This document shows, one piece after another, positions 14,966 through 22,964 of a stretch of DNA of 23,190 bases. Source of the DNA: Hoeflea sp. Lineage in GTDB: Bacteria > Pseudomonadota > Alphaproteobacteria > Rhizobiales > Rhizobiaceae. The position numbers and the translations under genes are program-made. Every line of letters starts with the position of its first letter. Position 1 is the stretch's first letter. The notes below the pieces were generated by a model that saw only the letters and a program-made list of their open reading frames with translations, made no database searches and was not told the origin of the DNA. The stretch spans positions 677,501 to 700,690 of the forward strand of contig JACKJT010000003.1 of assembly GCA_020637795.1 (NCBI GenBank). Reading direction: 5' to 3'.

Positions 14966-15850
14966 TTGGACCGTCTCTTCGATCACACTCTGCTGCGTCA
15001 GCGCCGTTTGCGCGCATTGGCCGGTTTCGAGCCGGGCGCGGATTTCCTTGTCCGCCGGATTGCCGAAGACATGGCGGAACGGCTCTCGGTGGTGGAAAGA
15101 CAGTTCCAACACCCGGCCCAGGTTCATGGTGGACTACCGCTGGTTGCCGCCATGATGAAAGCCACGGACAAGACAGCCGATTTTACTTATGTCGATATGT
15201 GCACCATCCCCGGAATTGATCAGGAGAGGCAGGTTTTCGCCGAGCCGGATCTGGTTCCGCTGGAGCCTGGCAGCGCCGATCTGATCGTTTCGCCGCTGGC
15301 CCTGCACGTGACCAACGATACGCCCGGCGTGCTCGTGCAATTGCGCCGTGCCCTGAAGCCCGACGGATTGCTGCTTGCGGCCGCTCCGGGCGCAGGCACT
15401 CTCGGCGAACTGCGTGAATCCCTGCTCTCGGCGGAAAGCGAGCTGACCGGCGGCGCCAACGCCCGCATCCATCCCTTTGCCGATATTCGTGACTATGGCG
15501 CACTGTTGCAGCGCGCGGGCTTCGCTTTGCCTGTCACCGATATTGACGACATCGTGGTCAGATACGCCGACATGTTTGCCTTGCTCAGGGATCTGCGCGC
15601 CATGGGTATGACCTCGATCCTGACGGACAGAAGCAGGAAACCCTTGAGCAGGCAGGTATTCCTGCGCGCGGCTCAAATCTATGCCGAACGATTTTCGGAT
15701 CCCGACGGCCGCATCCGTGCCAGTTTCCCCATCGTCCACCTCTCCGGATGGGCGCCGCACGAAAATCAGCAGAAGCCCTTGAAACCGGGCTCCGCCAAGG
15801 CACGCCTCGCGGACGCCTTGAAGACGCCCGAACAAAAACTGCCGCGTTGA
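14966..15850 (+). CDS. NDUFAF5/BioC-like SAM-dependent methyltransferase
   Basis: Protein of 294 residues resembling the NDUFAF5 (C20orf7) group, whose mitochondrial member modifies an arginine of a complex I subunit; rhizobial relatives are annotated only as methyltransferases. The N terminus LFDHTLLRQRRLRALAG and the segment AERLSVVERQF are typical. SADLIVSPLALHVTNDTPGVL (from residue 103) and LRRALKPDGLLLAAAPG are methyltransferase motifs II-III. The usual glycine-rich SAM motif I is not recognisable around residues 55-75. The start is TTG at 14966, giving MDRLFDHTLL; GAGGGA lies upstream at a rather long distance, and no ATG fits better. The frame is open further upstream (from 14714) over antisense comF. 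Divergent from comF with 95 bases between. Confidence 0.85.
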   Translation: MDRLFDHTLLRQRRLRALAGFEPGADFLVRRIAEDMAERLSVVERQFQHPAQVHGGLPLVAAMMKATDKTADFTYVDMCTIPGIDQERQVFAEPDLVPLEPGSADLIVSPLALHVTNDTPGVLVQLRRALKPDGLLLAAAPGAGTLGELRESLLSAESELTGGANARIHPFADIRDYGALLQRAGFALPVTDIDDIVVRYADMFALLRDLRAMGMTSILTDRSRKPLSRQVFLRAAQIYAERFSDPDGRIRASFPIVHLSGWAPHENQQKPLKPGSAKARLADALKTPEQKLPR

Positions 15851-15964
15851 GACTTGAAAGGTCGCGGACCTCCTGAGTTCAGCTCAACGCATAAAGGACG
15901 CTCTGCTCCATCGAAGCTGACCGTCTTCCCGGTGTCAGTCAATTCCGGCTGATCGCGGGATGCT

Positions 15965-16138
15965 CTATTGCGAATTCTTGATGTGGTTTGCAAGCATGTC
16001 CATCATGTTGGTGATGCCTCCGCTAAACGCGGTCATACCGCTGATCAACCCGGCAGAAATCAGCGCGACAATGAGACCGTATTCGATCGCGGTTGCACCG
16101 GACCGATCTTCGATGAACCTGCAAAACAAGGATTTCAT
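15965..16138 (-). CDS. Flp/Fap-type pilin component
   Basis: Short gene of 57 residues, type IVb prepilin. The N-terminal leader MKSLFCRFIEDRSG ends at G14, followed by ATAIEYGL, giving the Flp processing signature G | xxxx E Y exactly (E19, Y20), then a hydrophobic segment (IVALISAGLISGM, about 21-33) that forms the pilus core helix. The start is ATG at 16138 with GGA eight bases before. Flp pilins are exported and processed by a TadV/CpaA peptidase and assembled by the Tad/Cpa machinery, none of which is encoded here, so this is an orphan pilin copy or belongs to a distant locus. It follows the small hypothetical gene by 42 bases on the same strand and converges on the methyltransferase. 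A bulged hairpin (15917-15938) lies between the convergent stops but lacks a T-tail. Confidence 0.88.
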   Translation of the reverse strand: MKSLFCRFIEDRSGATAIEYGLIVALISAGLISGMTAFSGGITNMMDMLANHIKNSQ

Positions 16139-16180
16139 GGCTGGATTCCGTTTCCACTCGAGTTGCCAGGATCGGTTTTT

Positions 16181-16504
16181 TCAACAGTCACCCGACTTGC
16201 TGCCGTTGCTTCTAATGATGCAGAGCGCTCCCGGGTTGTCCTGCAGGATCGATTTGCGGACAGTGTAGGACGTGGTTTTCGAGCGCGACGGAATTGATCC
16301 GGTGGTGATGTTGTCGAACTGGTCCGGGGACCACGCGATCCGCGCCGAAGATGTCCGGTCCGCGGCGATCGGTGTCAGAATGGCGGCAATGGCGATAGCC
16401 GCGGTGCCGAACAGCAGGGCGACGCGCATCGCACCAAATCTCTTTGGCTGGGCTTCCTGGCCGTCTCTGTCCATCACCGTCATCCAGAAATCACCGTTGT
16501 TCAT
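16181..16504 (-). CDS. Hypothetical protein, single N-terminal membrane segment
   Basis: Product not recognised. 107 residues: a charged N-terminal stretch (to about 24), one hydrophobic segment (MRVALLFGTAAIAIAAILT, about 26-44), then a Ser/Thr-rich extracytoplasmic-looking part ending in CIIRSNGSKSGDC with two cysteines 12 residues apart. The topology suggests an inner-membrane anchored protein with a small periplasmic domain, perhaps stabilised by a disulfide. Start at ATG 16504 because GGAGG precedes it by four bases; the frame is open for 24 codons more. It sits 42 bases before the Flp pilin on the same strand, so it may be co-transcribed with it. No function should be assigned. Confidence 0.65.
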   Translation of the reverse strand: MNNGDFWMTVMDRDGQEAQPKRFGAMRVALLFGTAAIAIAAILTPIAADRTSSARIAWSPDQFDNITTGSIPSRSKTTSYTVRKSILQDNPGALCIIRSNGSKSGDC

Positions 16505-16564
16505 AACGCCTCCACTGAGAACCCGGCCGGATCCGACACTCACGCTATTCATGCGGGAACTACA

Positions 16565-16579
16565 TTGAAGTTTCATTAA
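16565..16579 (-). promoter_or_regulatory. Near-consensus CtrA-type site upstream of the pilin pair
   Basis: On the minus strand TTAA, seven bases, TCAA: one base away from the CtrA full site TTAA-N7-TTAA. It lies 61-75 bases before the start of the hypothetical gene. In Caulobacter the pilin gene pilA is a CtrA target, which is why this is noted. Flanking it is a 9-bp direct repeat CGGGAACTA (16554-16562 and 16586-16594, 32 bases apart start to start). Confidence 0.3.
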
Positions 16580-16654
16580 CGCTAACGGGAACTATCCGAT
16601 AATCGGGCGGCGTCCGATCGACTTGATCGCCATGGCCGCGTGGCTGGTTTCAGC

Positions 16655-17062
16655 TCACAAGAGGTCGATGAGGTAGGGAATGAGAGGCTCGTCGGCGGGC
16701 GGCATCGGATAATCCCGCATGTCCCGCGGCCGCACCCACTTGAGCGCCTGGCCTTCAAGTCCGCGGGCGGTTCCTTCAAACCGGCGGCAGACAAAGAGCG
16801 GCATCAGCAGGTGAAACGTATCGTAGCTGTGGCTGGCAAATGTCAGCGGCGCAAGGCACGCTTCCTTGGTGACAATTCCGATTTCCTCGGACAGTTCCCG
16901 GATCAGCGCCGCTTCGGGTGACTCACCCGGCTCCACCTTGCCGCCGGGAAACTCCCAGAGCCCGGCCAGTTGCTTGCCTTCGGGCCTCTGTGTCAACAGC
17001 ACCCGTCCATCCGCATCAACCAGCGCACAGGCCGCAACCAGCAGTATTTTCCTGCCGCTCAT
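16655..17062 (-). CDS. mutT: Nudix hydrolase, MutT-like (8-oxo-dGTP diphosphatase)
   Basis: Hydrolyses oxidised nucleoside triphosphates to prevent their incorporation into DNA. 135 residues, a normal MutT size. The Nudix box is complete at 41-63: G41, E47, R55, E56, E59, E60 and G62 match GX5EX7REUXEEXGU. Before it are VLLTQRPEGKQLAGLWEFPGG, a strong MutT-group signature, and near the end LKWVRP. The ATG at 17062 is three bases after the GNAT stop (TGA, GGG, ATG), so the gene is coupled to it. Substrate is inferred from the subgroup, not shown. Confidence 0.9.
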   Translation of the reverse strand: MSGRKILLVAACALVDADGRVLLTQRPEGKQLAGLWEFPGGKVEPGESPEAALIRELSEEIGIVTKEACLAPLTFASHSYDTFHLLMPLFVCRRFEGTARGLEGQALKWVRPRDMRDYPMPPADEPLIPYLIDLL

Positions 17063-17065
17063 CCC

Positions 17066-17824
17066 TCAGCATCCCGGTTTCTGGCGATAGGCATAGCGAT
17101 ACACCTCGCCAAAGCCCAACCCCTGGTAAAGCGCCACTGCAGCCGTGTTGGCGCTTTCGACCTGAAGCCATGCCGTCTCGGCGCCACGATGGCGCGCCCA
17201 TCTGAGAGCTGCTGTCACGACATCACGACCGTAGCCTGCACGCCGCATGTCCGCCCGGGTCGCCAGCTCGAACAGTCCGGCAAGATCGTTGTCATGAACG
17301 CAAAGGGCTGTCGAAACCGGGCCCGATGCCTCGTCCTCCAGCACGAAAAGGCCGCTGGGCGGCCGTATCGAACTCAACACTTCGGTAAGGCCGGGCTTGA
17401 GCGACTGGTCGCGGCCATGCACGGCAATGGAGGCATCGACGTACCGGCCGACATCGCGCATCGGCAGATGATCCATGCCGCTGTCGATGTCGAGACTGTC
17501 GATCGCGCCGGCCATGACGATGGTTTCATCGAACCGGCGCCAGCCCATCGCGTCGAGATAGGCCTCCAGCGGCGGCGGCGCCAGCGGCGACTGCCGGAAC
17601 ACCAGCGGCCGGTCGTAGGAATCGAACCGGCGCGCCGCACGCTCGACCCGGCCTTCGATGCCGTCGTGATCGGACGGATCGAGCGGATTGACCGAGTTCA
17701 GCCGCTTGGACGGATGCCCCGCGGTAAGCCGGATCTGCCAGCTGCCGTCATACTGGATTGACGCTGCGGGCCAGGCTCTGAATCCAACGGCTTCAAGCCT
17801 TCTGACGATTGCAAGGTTCGGCAA
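17066..17824 (-). CDS. GNAT family N-acetyltransferase
   Basis: Protein of 252 residues with a C-terminal GNAT domain (about 115-250). The acetyl-CoA pyrophosphate loop is RRAGYG (194-199), preceded by LAGLFELATRADM and followed by the ESANTAAVALYQGLGF motif B region. The N-terminal half (RRLEAVGFRAWPA, RLTAGHPSKRLNSVNPLD) is a conserved extension of this alphaproteobacterial type; the substrate is unknown. Start: TTG at 17824 with AGGA six bases upstream. A TTG at 17863, overlapping the argJ stop by four bases, is an alternative but lacks a ribosome site. It lies between argJ and mutT, co-directional with both. Confidence 0.88.
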   Translation of the reverse strand: MPNLAIVRRLEAVGFRAWPAASIQYDGSWQIRLTAGHPSKRLNSVNPLDPSDHDGIEGRVERAARRFDSYDRPLVFRQSPLAPPPLEAYLDAMGWRRFDETIVMAGAIDSLDIDSGMDHLPMRDVGRYVDASIAVHGRDQSLKPGLTEVLSSIRPPSGLFVLEDEASGPVSTALCVHDNDLAGLFELATRADMRRAGYGRDVVTAALRWARHRGAETAWLQVESANTAAVALYQGLGFGEVYRYAYRQKPGC

Positions 17825-17859
17825 GTTAGGTCCTGTATTCTGGTATCCTGACAAACCGC

Positions 17860-19101
17860 TCAACTGCGGTAATCGCCATTGATCTCGACATAGGCCTTGG
17901 TCAGATCACAGGTGAACACGCGGGCCTTGCCGCGGCCGATGCCGAGATCGACCCTGATGGCGATCTCGTCCTGTTTCATGACCTCGGATGCTGCCGCTTC
18001 GCTGTAGGCCGGGTCGCGTTCTCCATCGACGGCCACCCGGACATCGCCGAACCAGATCGCCAGCCTGTCGCGTTCGGCCTTCTCCCCCGCCTTGCCGACC
18101 GCCATGACGATCCGGCCCCAGTTGGCGTCTTCACCGGCAATCGCGGTCTTGACCAATGGCGAGTTGGCGATCGAGCGCGCAATCCGCCCGGCAGCCTTCG
18201 CAGAAGCCGCGCCCGTCACCGTGATCTCGACCTGCTTGCGGGCGCCCTCGCCATCGCGGACGATCTGGATCGCCAGATCTTCCATCAGATCCGCCAGCGC
18301 TTTCGAAAAACCCCGTGCGCGGGAATTCGACGCCGAGGCGATCGGCCCCGCACCCCGGTCAGCGGCGGCACCAGTGGCAAAAACCATCAGCGTATCCGAT
18401 GTCGAGGTATCGCTGTCGACGGTCACGGCATTGAATGTCGAACCGACATGACGGCTAAGCATGGCCTGCAATGCGGACGGCTCGATTGCCGCATCGGTCA
18501 CGATGAAGGACAGCATCGTTGCCATGTCCGGCGCGATCATTCCCGCGCCCTTGGCCATGCCGTTGAGCGTCACAGTCACCCCGTCGATCCGCGCCGTCCG
18601 TGTAGCGACCTTGGGATAGGTGTCGGTGGTCATGATCGCGCGCGCCGCGTCCAGCCACCGGTCGCCGCTCGCAGATGCGGCCATCTGCCCCAGAACGGTG
18701 GCGAACTTGGTCGCGTCAAGCGGCTCGCCGATGACACCGGTCGATGCCAGGAACACCTCCGACTGCGCGCAGCCCACCGCTTCCGCGGTTGACTTGGCGG
18801 TCAGGTCCGTCGCCTCGCGCCCTTTCTTGCCGGTAAACGCGTTGGCGTTTCCGGAATTGACCACCAGCGCCCGCGCCCGGCCGCCGGCAAGGTTTGCCCG
18901 GCAGAAATCAACCGGCGCGGAGGGGCATTTCGACGTGGTGAAGACCCCCGCCACCGCCGCCGGCTGGTCGAACACCATCAGCATGACGTCGGTGCGGTTC
19001 TTGTACTTGATCCCCGCCGCCGCGGTTTCGATGCGAACTCCCGCGATCGGCGGCAGTTCGGCATAGGACCTGGGGGCCAGGGGCGAGATGTCAGTGGACA
19101 T
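17860..19101 (-). CDS. argJ: Bifunctional ornithine acetyltransferase / N-acetylglutamate synthase
   Basis: Catalyses the cyclic acetyl-transfer step of arginine synthesis (N-acetylornithine plus glutamate to ornithine plus N-acetylglutamate) and may also make N-acetylglutamate from acetyl-CoA. 413 residues. The self-cleavage region is clear: KGAGMIAPDMATML (184-197), cut between A194 and T195 so that T195 becomes the nucleophile of the beta chain. NSGNANAFTG (82-91) is the conserved alpha-chain motif, and the end YVEINGDYRS is typical. ATG at 19101 with AGGAAGG five bases upstream. It follows the parvulin gene by 36 bases; whether it is bifunctional cannot be decided from sequence. Confidence 0.96.
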   Translation of the reverse strand: MSTDISPLAPRSYAELPPIAGVRIETAAAGIKYKNRTDVMLMVFDQPAAVAGVFTTSKCPSAPVDFCRANLAGGRARALVVNSGNANAFTGKKGREATDLTAKSTAEAVGCAQSEVFLASTGVIGEPLDATKFATVLGQMAASASGDRWLDAARAIMTTDTYPKVATRTARIDGVTVTLNGMAKGAGMIAPDMATMLSFIVTDAAIEPSALQAMLSRHVGSTFNAVTVDSDTSTSDTLMVFATGAAADRGAGPIASASNSRARGFSKALADLMEDLAIQIVRDGEGARKQVEITVTGAASAKAAGRIARSIANSPLVKTAIAGEDANWGRIVMAVGKAGEKAERDRLAIWFGDVRVAVDGERDPAYSEAAASEVMKQDEIAIRVDLGIGRGKARVFTCDLTKAYVEINGDYRS

Positions 19102-19137
19102 GGAACCTTCCTCGAGGCGGCGTTCGGCCCGAAAGGG

Positions 19138-19992
19138 CTACTGCTGTTGCTGGCTGACGGCGTCGTAGGCAGCCTTCAGCTCCGGATCGAGCACGTTGAT
19201 TTCCGTTTCGCTGCGCGCGGCGCGGATGAGTTCGCCGTAGCGCTCGCGCATCACCAGCTGCCGGACCTGGTCGGCCACGGCCTCGAAGGCCGGCGGCGCT
19301 GATTCACGGCGTTCCTCGACCTTGATCACATGCCATCCGAACTGGGTCTGCACCGGTTCCTTGGCGTATTCGCCGGGCTGGAGCGTGAAGGCGACGGCCT
19401 CGAATTCAGGCACCATGCGGCCCTTGGTGAAGAAACCCAGATCGCCGCCCTGCCCGGCGCTGGGGCCGGTGGACTTTTCCTTGGCGAGCTCCGCAAAATC
19501 CTTGCCGCCATCAAGTTCGGCGATGACCGCCTTGGCTTCCTCCTCGGTCTTCAAAAGAATGTGACGTGCGCTGATTTCCTCTTCCGGCGGAACCGCCGCG
19601 ATTTCCTTCTCGTAGCGAGCCCTGATATCCGCTTCGCTGACCGGATCGACCACCGCCGACTTGAAGATGGCGTTGTGCAGGGCGCGATCGCGCTGGAATG
19701 CCATCAGCTGCTTGAATTCTTCTGTCTGGTCGAGCTTTTCCGTTTCAGCCTTGCGCGCCAGCGTCTTGATGTCGATGACCGCGGCAAGAGCAGCGACGCG
19801 GCGCTGCTGGTCCGGAAGACGGGCGAACTGCGGATCGAGGTCACCTTCAGCCAATGTCAGTTCCGATGCGCGGATTTCAACACCGGCGACCGTCGCCACC
19901 ACCGGATCGGCCTCATCCGCCGCGTGGGCATGAAGCGGCAGGAAGGCGGCGGAAGTCAGGAAGAGGGTGGCTGCAAGCTGCGATAGGCGCAT
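19138..19992 (-). CDS. Periplasmic peptidyl-prolyl cis-trans isomerase, parvulin type
   Basis: Sec-exported folding catalyst of 284 residues, SurA/PrsA-like. Signal peptide 1-24 with a hydrophobic core and AHA cleavage site before ADEADP. A SurA-N-like helical region follows (30-130), then the rotamase domain (about 139-228) with EISARHILLKT, GGDLGFFTKGRMVPEFEAVAF (positions 182-202) and FGWHVIKVEE, and a helical tail ending QQQQ. Start chosen at ATG 19992, with AAAGG seven bases upstream; the ATG at 20007 lacks a ribosome site and would make that AAAGG coding. Heads a run with argJ, GNAT and mutT; divergent from secA, a natural partner since both act on exported proteins. Confidence 0.93.
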   Translation of the reverse strand: MRLSQLAATLFLTSAAFLPLHAHAADEADPVVATVAGVEIRASELTLAEGDLDPQFARLPDQQRRVAALAAVIDIKTLARKAETEKLDQTEEFKQLMAFQRDRALHNAIFKSAVVDPVSEADIRARYEKEIAAVPPEEEISARHILLKTEEEAKAVIAELDGGKDFAELAKEKSTGPSAGQGGDLGFFTKGRMVPEFEAVAFTLQPGEYAKEPVQTQFGWHVIKVEERRESAPPAFEAVADQVRQLVMRERYGELIRAARSETEINVLDPELKAAYDAVSQQQQ

Positions 19993-20080
19993 GGATAGAC
20001 CTTTCATTGTGAAGCTTTTTGCGGTCGGCCGTCCAAGTGCTCTTGGATTTTGGCAACCTTAAGACGGCCTTTCGCCGCCG

Positions 20081-20109
20081 TTGACATCGTTCAAACCCCC
20101 TCTTATCTG
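20081..20109 (+). promoter_or_regulatory. Sigma-70-type promoter for secA
   Basis: TTGACA (20081-20086) is a perfect -35, followed after exactly 17 bases by TATCTG (20104-20109), a fair -10. Transcription would begin near 20116, leaving a leader of about 130 bases before secA. It lies in the 254-base divergent region between the parvulin gene and secA; I see no equally good promoter on the minus strand here. Confidence 0.65.
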
Positions 20110-20143
20110 TCAGCCAACCGTCCGTCCAGACGGCTTTCACCGG

Positions 20144-20245
20144 ATGAAGGCCATCGGGACGTCGTTTTCCAACCGATCCACCGGTCGCAGGCCAGCACCG
20201 GTTTCCAACACTGCAGACCGTGCAGCCTCAAGAAAGGACCATTGA
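20144..20245 (+). other. Upstream ORF of 33 codons in the secA leader
   Basis: ATG at 20144 opens a 33-codon frame that stops with TGA at 20243-20245, one base before the secA ATG. The predicted peptide is Arg/Ser-rich, begins MKAIGTSFSNRS and ends AASRKDH; it has no signal sequence and no SecM-type arrest motif that I recognise. No good ribosome site precedes it. The secA Shine-Dalgarno (AAGGA) lies inside it. Two ACCGGT copies (20180-20185 and 20197-20202) can form a 6-bp stem within it. It may be chance; listed because of its exact junction with secA. Confidence 0.2.
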
Positions 20246-20246
20246 A

Positions 20247-22964
20247 ATGGTCAAGTTCGGCGCAATCGCCCGCAAGCTTTTCGGCTCATCCAATGACCGC
20301 CGGATCCGGGCCTACCAGCCAAAAATTGACGCTATCAATGCATTGGAAACTGAACTTGCGGCGCTCAGCGATGCCGATCTGGCGGCCCGGACGATCCAGT
20401 TCCGCGAACAGCTGGCCGCAGGCACCAAGCTTGACGACCTCCTGGTCCCCGCCTTCGCGACCGTGCGCGAGGCAGCGCGCCGGGCAATCGGGCTCCGGCC
20501 ATTCGATGTCCAGCTGATCGGCGGCATGATCCTCAACGAAAACGCCATCGCTGAAATGAAGACCGGTGAAGGCAAGACGCTGGTCGCCACCCTGCCGGTC
20601 TATCTCAATGCGCTCGAGGGCAAGGGCGTCCATGTCGTCACCGTCAACGATTACCTGGCCCGTCGAGACGCCGAATGGATGTCCCGGATCTATGGTTTTC
20701 TCGGGCTGACCACCGGGATCATCACCCACGGCATGGACGATGATGAGCGCCGCGCCGCCTATGCCTGCGACATCACTTACGCGACCAACAACGAACTGGG
20801 CTTCGATTATCTGCGCGACAACATGAAGTATGACCGCGCCCAGATGGTCCAGCGCGGACACAATTACGCAATCGTCGACGAAGTGGACTCCATTCTCGTC
20901 GATGAGGCGCGCACGCCGCTGATCATTTCCGGCCCGCTCGATGATCGCTCCGAGCTCTACAACAGCATCGATGCGCTGATCCAGAAGCTCGAAGCCGATG
21001 ACTACGAAATCGACGAAAAACAGCGCTCCGCGACATTCACCGAGACCGGCACCGAGAAACTGGAAGCCATGCTGGCCGAAGCCGGCATGCTCAAGGGCGA
21101 ATCGCTTTACGATGTCGAGAATGTCGCTGTCGTCCACCACATCAACAACGCGCTGAAGGCCCACCGGCTGTTCACCCGCGACAAGGATTACATCGTCCGC
21201 AATGACGAAATCGTCATCATCGACGAGTTCACCGGCCGCATGATGCCGGGCCGCCGCTACTCCGAAGGCCAGCATCAGGCACTCGAGGCCAAGGAAGGCG
21301 TCAAGATCCAGCCGGAAAACCAGACCCTGGCGTCGATCACCTTCCAGAACTATTTCCGCATGTATTCGAAACTCGGCGGCATGACCGGTACGGCCTCCAC
21401 CGAGGCCGAGGAGTTTGGCGACATCTACGGCCTGGAAGTGGTGGAAGTCCCCACCAATGTGCCGATCGCCCGTATTGACGAGGACGACGAGGTCTATCGC
21501 ACGGTCGAGGAAAAATACCAGGCCATCATCGACGACATCAAGCAGTCGCGCGAGAAAAAACAACCGGTTCTGGTAGGCACCACCTCGATCGAGAAATCCG
21601 AAATCCTGGCCGAGCTGCTTCGCAAGGCAGGTGTGGAGGATTTCAATGTGCTCAACGCCCGCTACCACGAGCAGGAAGCCTATATCGTTTCCCAGGCCGG
21701 CGTCCCGGGCGCGATCACCATCGCCACCAACATGGCCGGTCGCGGCACCGACATTCAGCTCGGCGGCAACGCCGACATGCGGATCGCCCAGGAACTCGGC
21801 GACATGCCTGAAGGGCCGGAGCGTGACGAAAAGGTCAAGATCATCCGCGCTGAGATCCAGGCGCTCAAGGACGAGGCGCTGGCCGCCGGGGGCCTCTACG
21901 TGCTGGCCACCGAGCGTCATGAAAGCCGTCGTATCGACAACCAGCTGCGTGGCCGTTCGGGCCGCCAGGGCGATCCGGGCCGCTCCAAGTTCTTCCTGTC
22001 GCTGCAGGACGACCTGATGCGTATTTTCGGCTCCGAACGCATGGACGGCATGCTCAAGACCCTTGGTCTCAAGGAAGGCGAGCCGATCATCCACCCCTGG
22101 ATCAACAAAGCGCTTGAGCGGGCGCAGAAAAAGGTCGAGGCGCGCAACTTCGACATCCGCAAGAACCTGCTCAAGTTCGATGACGTGATGAACGACCAGC
22201 GCAAGGTGGTGTTCGAGCAGCGCAAGGAACTGATGGATTCGGAATCGATTTCCGAGACCATCGAGGACATGCGCCACGAGGTCATCGACGGTCTGGTCAA
22301 GCTCCACATTCCCGAGCGCGCCTATGCCGAACAGTGGAATGTCGCAGAGCTCAAGAAGGGCGTGCAGGCCTATCTCAACCTCGATCTGCCGATCGAGGAG
22401 TGGGCTGCCGAAGAAGGCATCGCCGAAGACGACATCCACTCCCGCATTGTCGAAGCTGCGGATAATCTTGCCAGGGAACGCGCCGAACGGTTTGGCCCCG
22501 AGGTGATGACCTATGTGGAAAAATCCGTTGTTCTGCAGACACTTGACCATCTGTGGCGCGAGCATCTGGTTAACCTCGACCATCTTCGCTCGGTGGTCGG
22601 ATTCCGCGGTTACGCCCAGCGCGATCCGCTGCAGGAATACAAGTCCGAAGCTTTCGAGCTGTTTCAGGCGCTTCTCGCCAACCTGCGCCAGGCCGTCATG
22701 GCGCAATTGATGCGGGTCGAGATTGTCCGCGAGGCTGCCGCCACTCCGGAGCCGGAACTGCCGGAAGGCATGCAGGCCCATCATATCGACGCCACCACCG
22801 GAGATGACGAGTTCGGCGTGACGGAAGGACAGCCGGTTCCCGGCGCTGTTGCGCCGGAAGACCGTGATCCCGAGGACGAATCGACCTGGGGCAAGGTCGG
22901 CCGCAACGAGGCCTGCCCCTGCGGATCGGGCAAGAAATACAAGCACTGCCACGGCGCCTACTGA
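20247..22964 (+). CDS. secA: Preprotein translocase ATPase SecA
   Basis: Motor ATPase that pushes unfolded preproteins through SecYEG; cytoplasm and membrane face. 905 residues, full length. Walker A MKTGEGKT (104-111), DEVDSILVDEARTPLIISG (from 211) as the DEAD-like Walker B, the preprotein cross-linking domain about 225-370, second nucleotide-binding fold with NMAGRGTDIQLGG and RGRSGRQGDPG, scaffold and wing domains, and a C-terminal zinc site CPCGSGKKYKHCHG (C890, C892, C901, H902) that binds SecB. Start is ATG 20247 with AAGGA eight bases upstream; an in-frame GTG at 20220 is unsupported. A strong terminator follows 23 bases after the stop, so secA is a single-gene unit. Confidence 0.98.
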   Translation: MVKFGAIARKLFGSSNDRRIRAYQPKIDAINALETELAALSDADLAARTIQFREQLAAGTKLDDLLVPAFATVREAARRAIGLRPFDVQLIGGMILNENAIAEMKTGEGKTLVATLPVYLNALEGKGVHVVTVNDYLARRDAEWMSRIYGFLGLTTGIITHGMDDDERRAAYACDITYATNNELGFDYLRDNMKYDRAQMVQRGHNYAIVDEVDSILVDEARTPLIISGPLDDRSELYNSIDALIQKLEADDYEIDEKQRSATFTETGTEKLEAMLAEAGMLKGESLYDVENVAVVHHINNALKAHRLFTRDKDYIVRNDEIVIIDEFTGRMMPGRRYSEGQHQALEAKEGVKIQPENQTLASITFQNYFRMYSKLGGMTGTASTEAEEFGDIYGLEVVEVPTNVPIARIDEDDEVYRTVEEKYQAIIDDIKQSREKKQPVLVGTTSIEKSEILAELLRKAGVEDFNVLNARYHEQEAYIVSQAGVPGAITIATNMAGRGTDIQLGGNADMRIAQELGDMPEGPERDEKVKIIRAEIQALKDEALAAGGLYVLATERHESRRIDNQLRGRSGRQGDPGRSKFFLSLQDDLMRIFGSERMDGMLKTLGLKEGEPIIHPWINKALERAQKKVEARNFDIRKNLLKFDDVMNDQRKVVFEQRKELMDSESISETIEDMRHEVIDGLVKLHIPERAYAEQWNVAELKKGVQAYLNLDLPIEEWAAEEGIAEDDIHSRIVEAADNLARERAERFGPEVMTYVEKSVVLQTLDHLWREHLVNLDHLRSVVGFRGYAQRDPLQEYKSEAFELFQALLANLRQAVMAQLMRVEIVREAAATPEPELPEGMQAHHIDATTGDDEFGVTEGQPVPGAVAPEDRDPEDESTWGKVGRNEACPCGSGKKYKHCHGAY

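Noticed and set aside
15917..15938. A bulged hairpin between the convergent methyltransferase and pilin genes as a bidirectional terminator
   Set aside because: The stem has a 2-base bulge and neither side has a T-tail.
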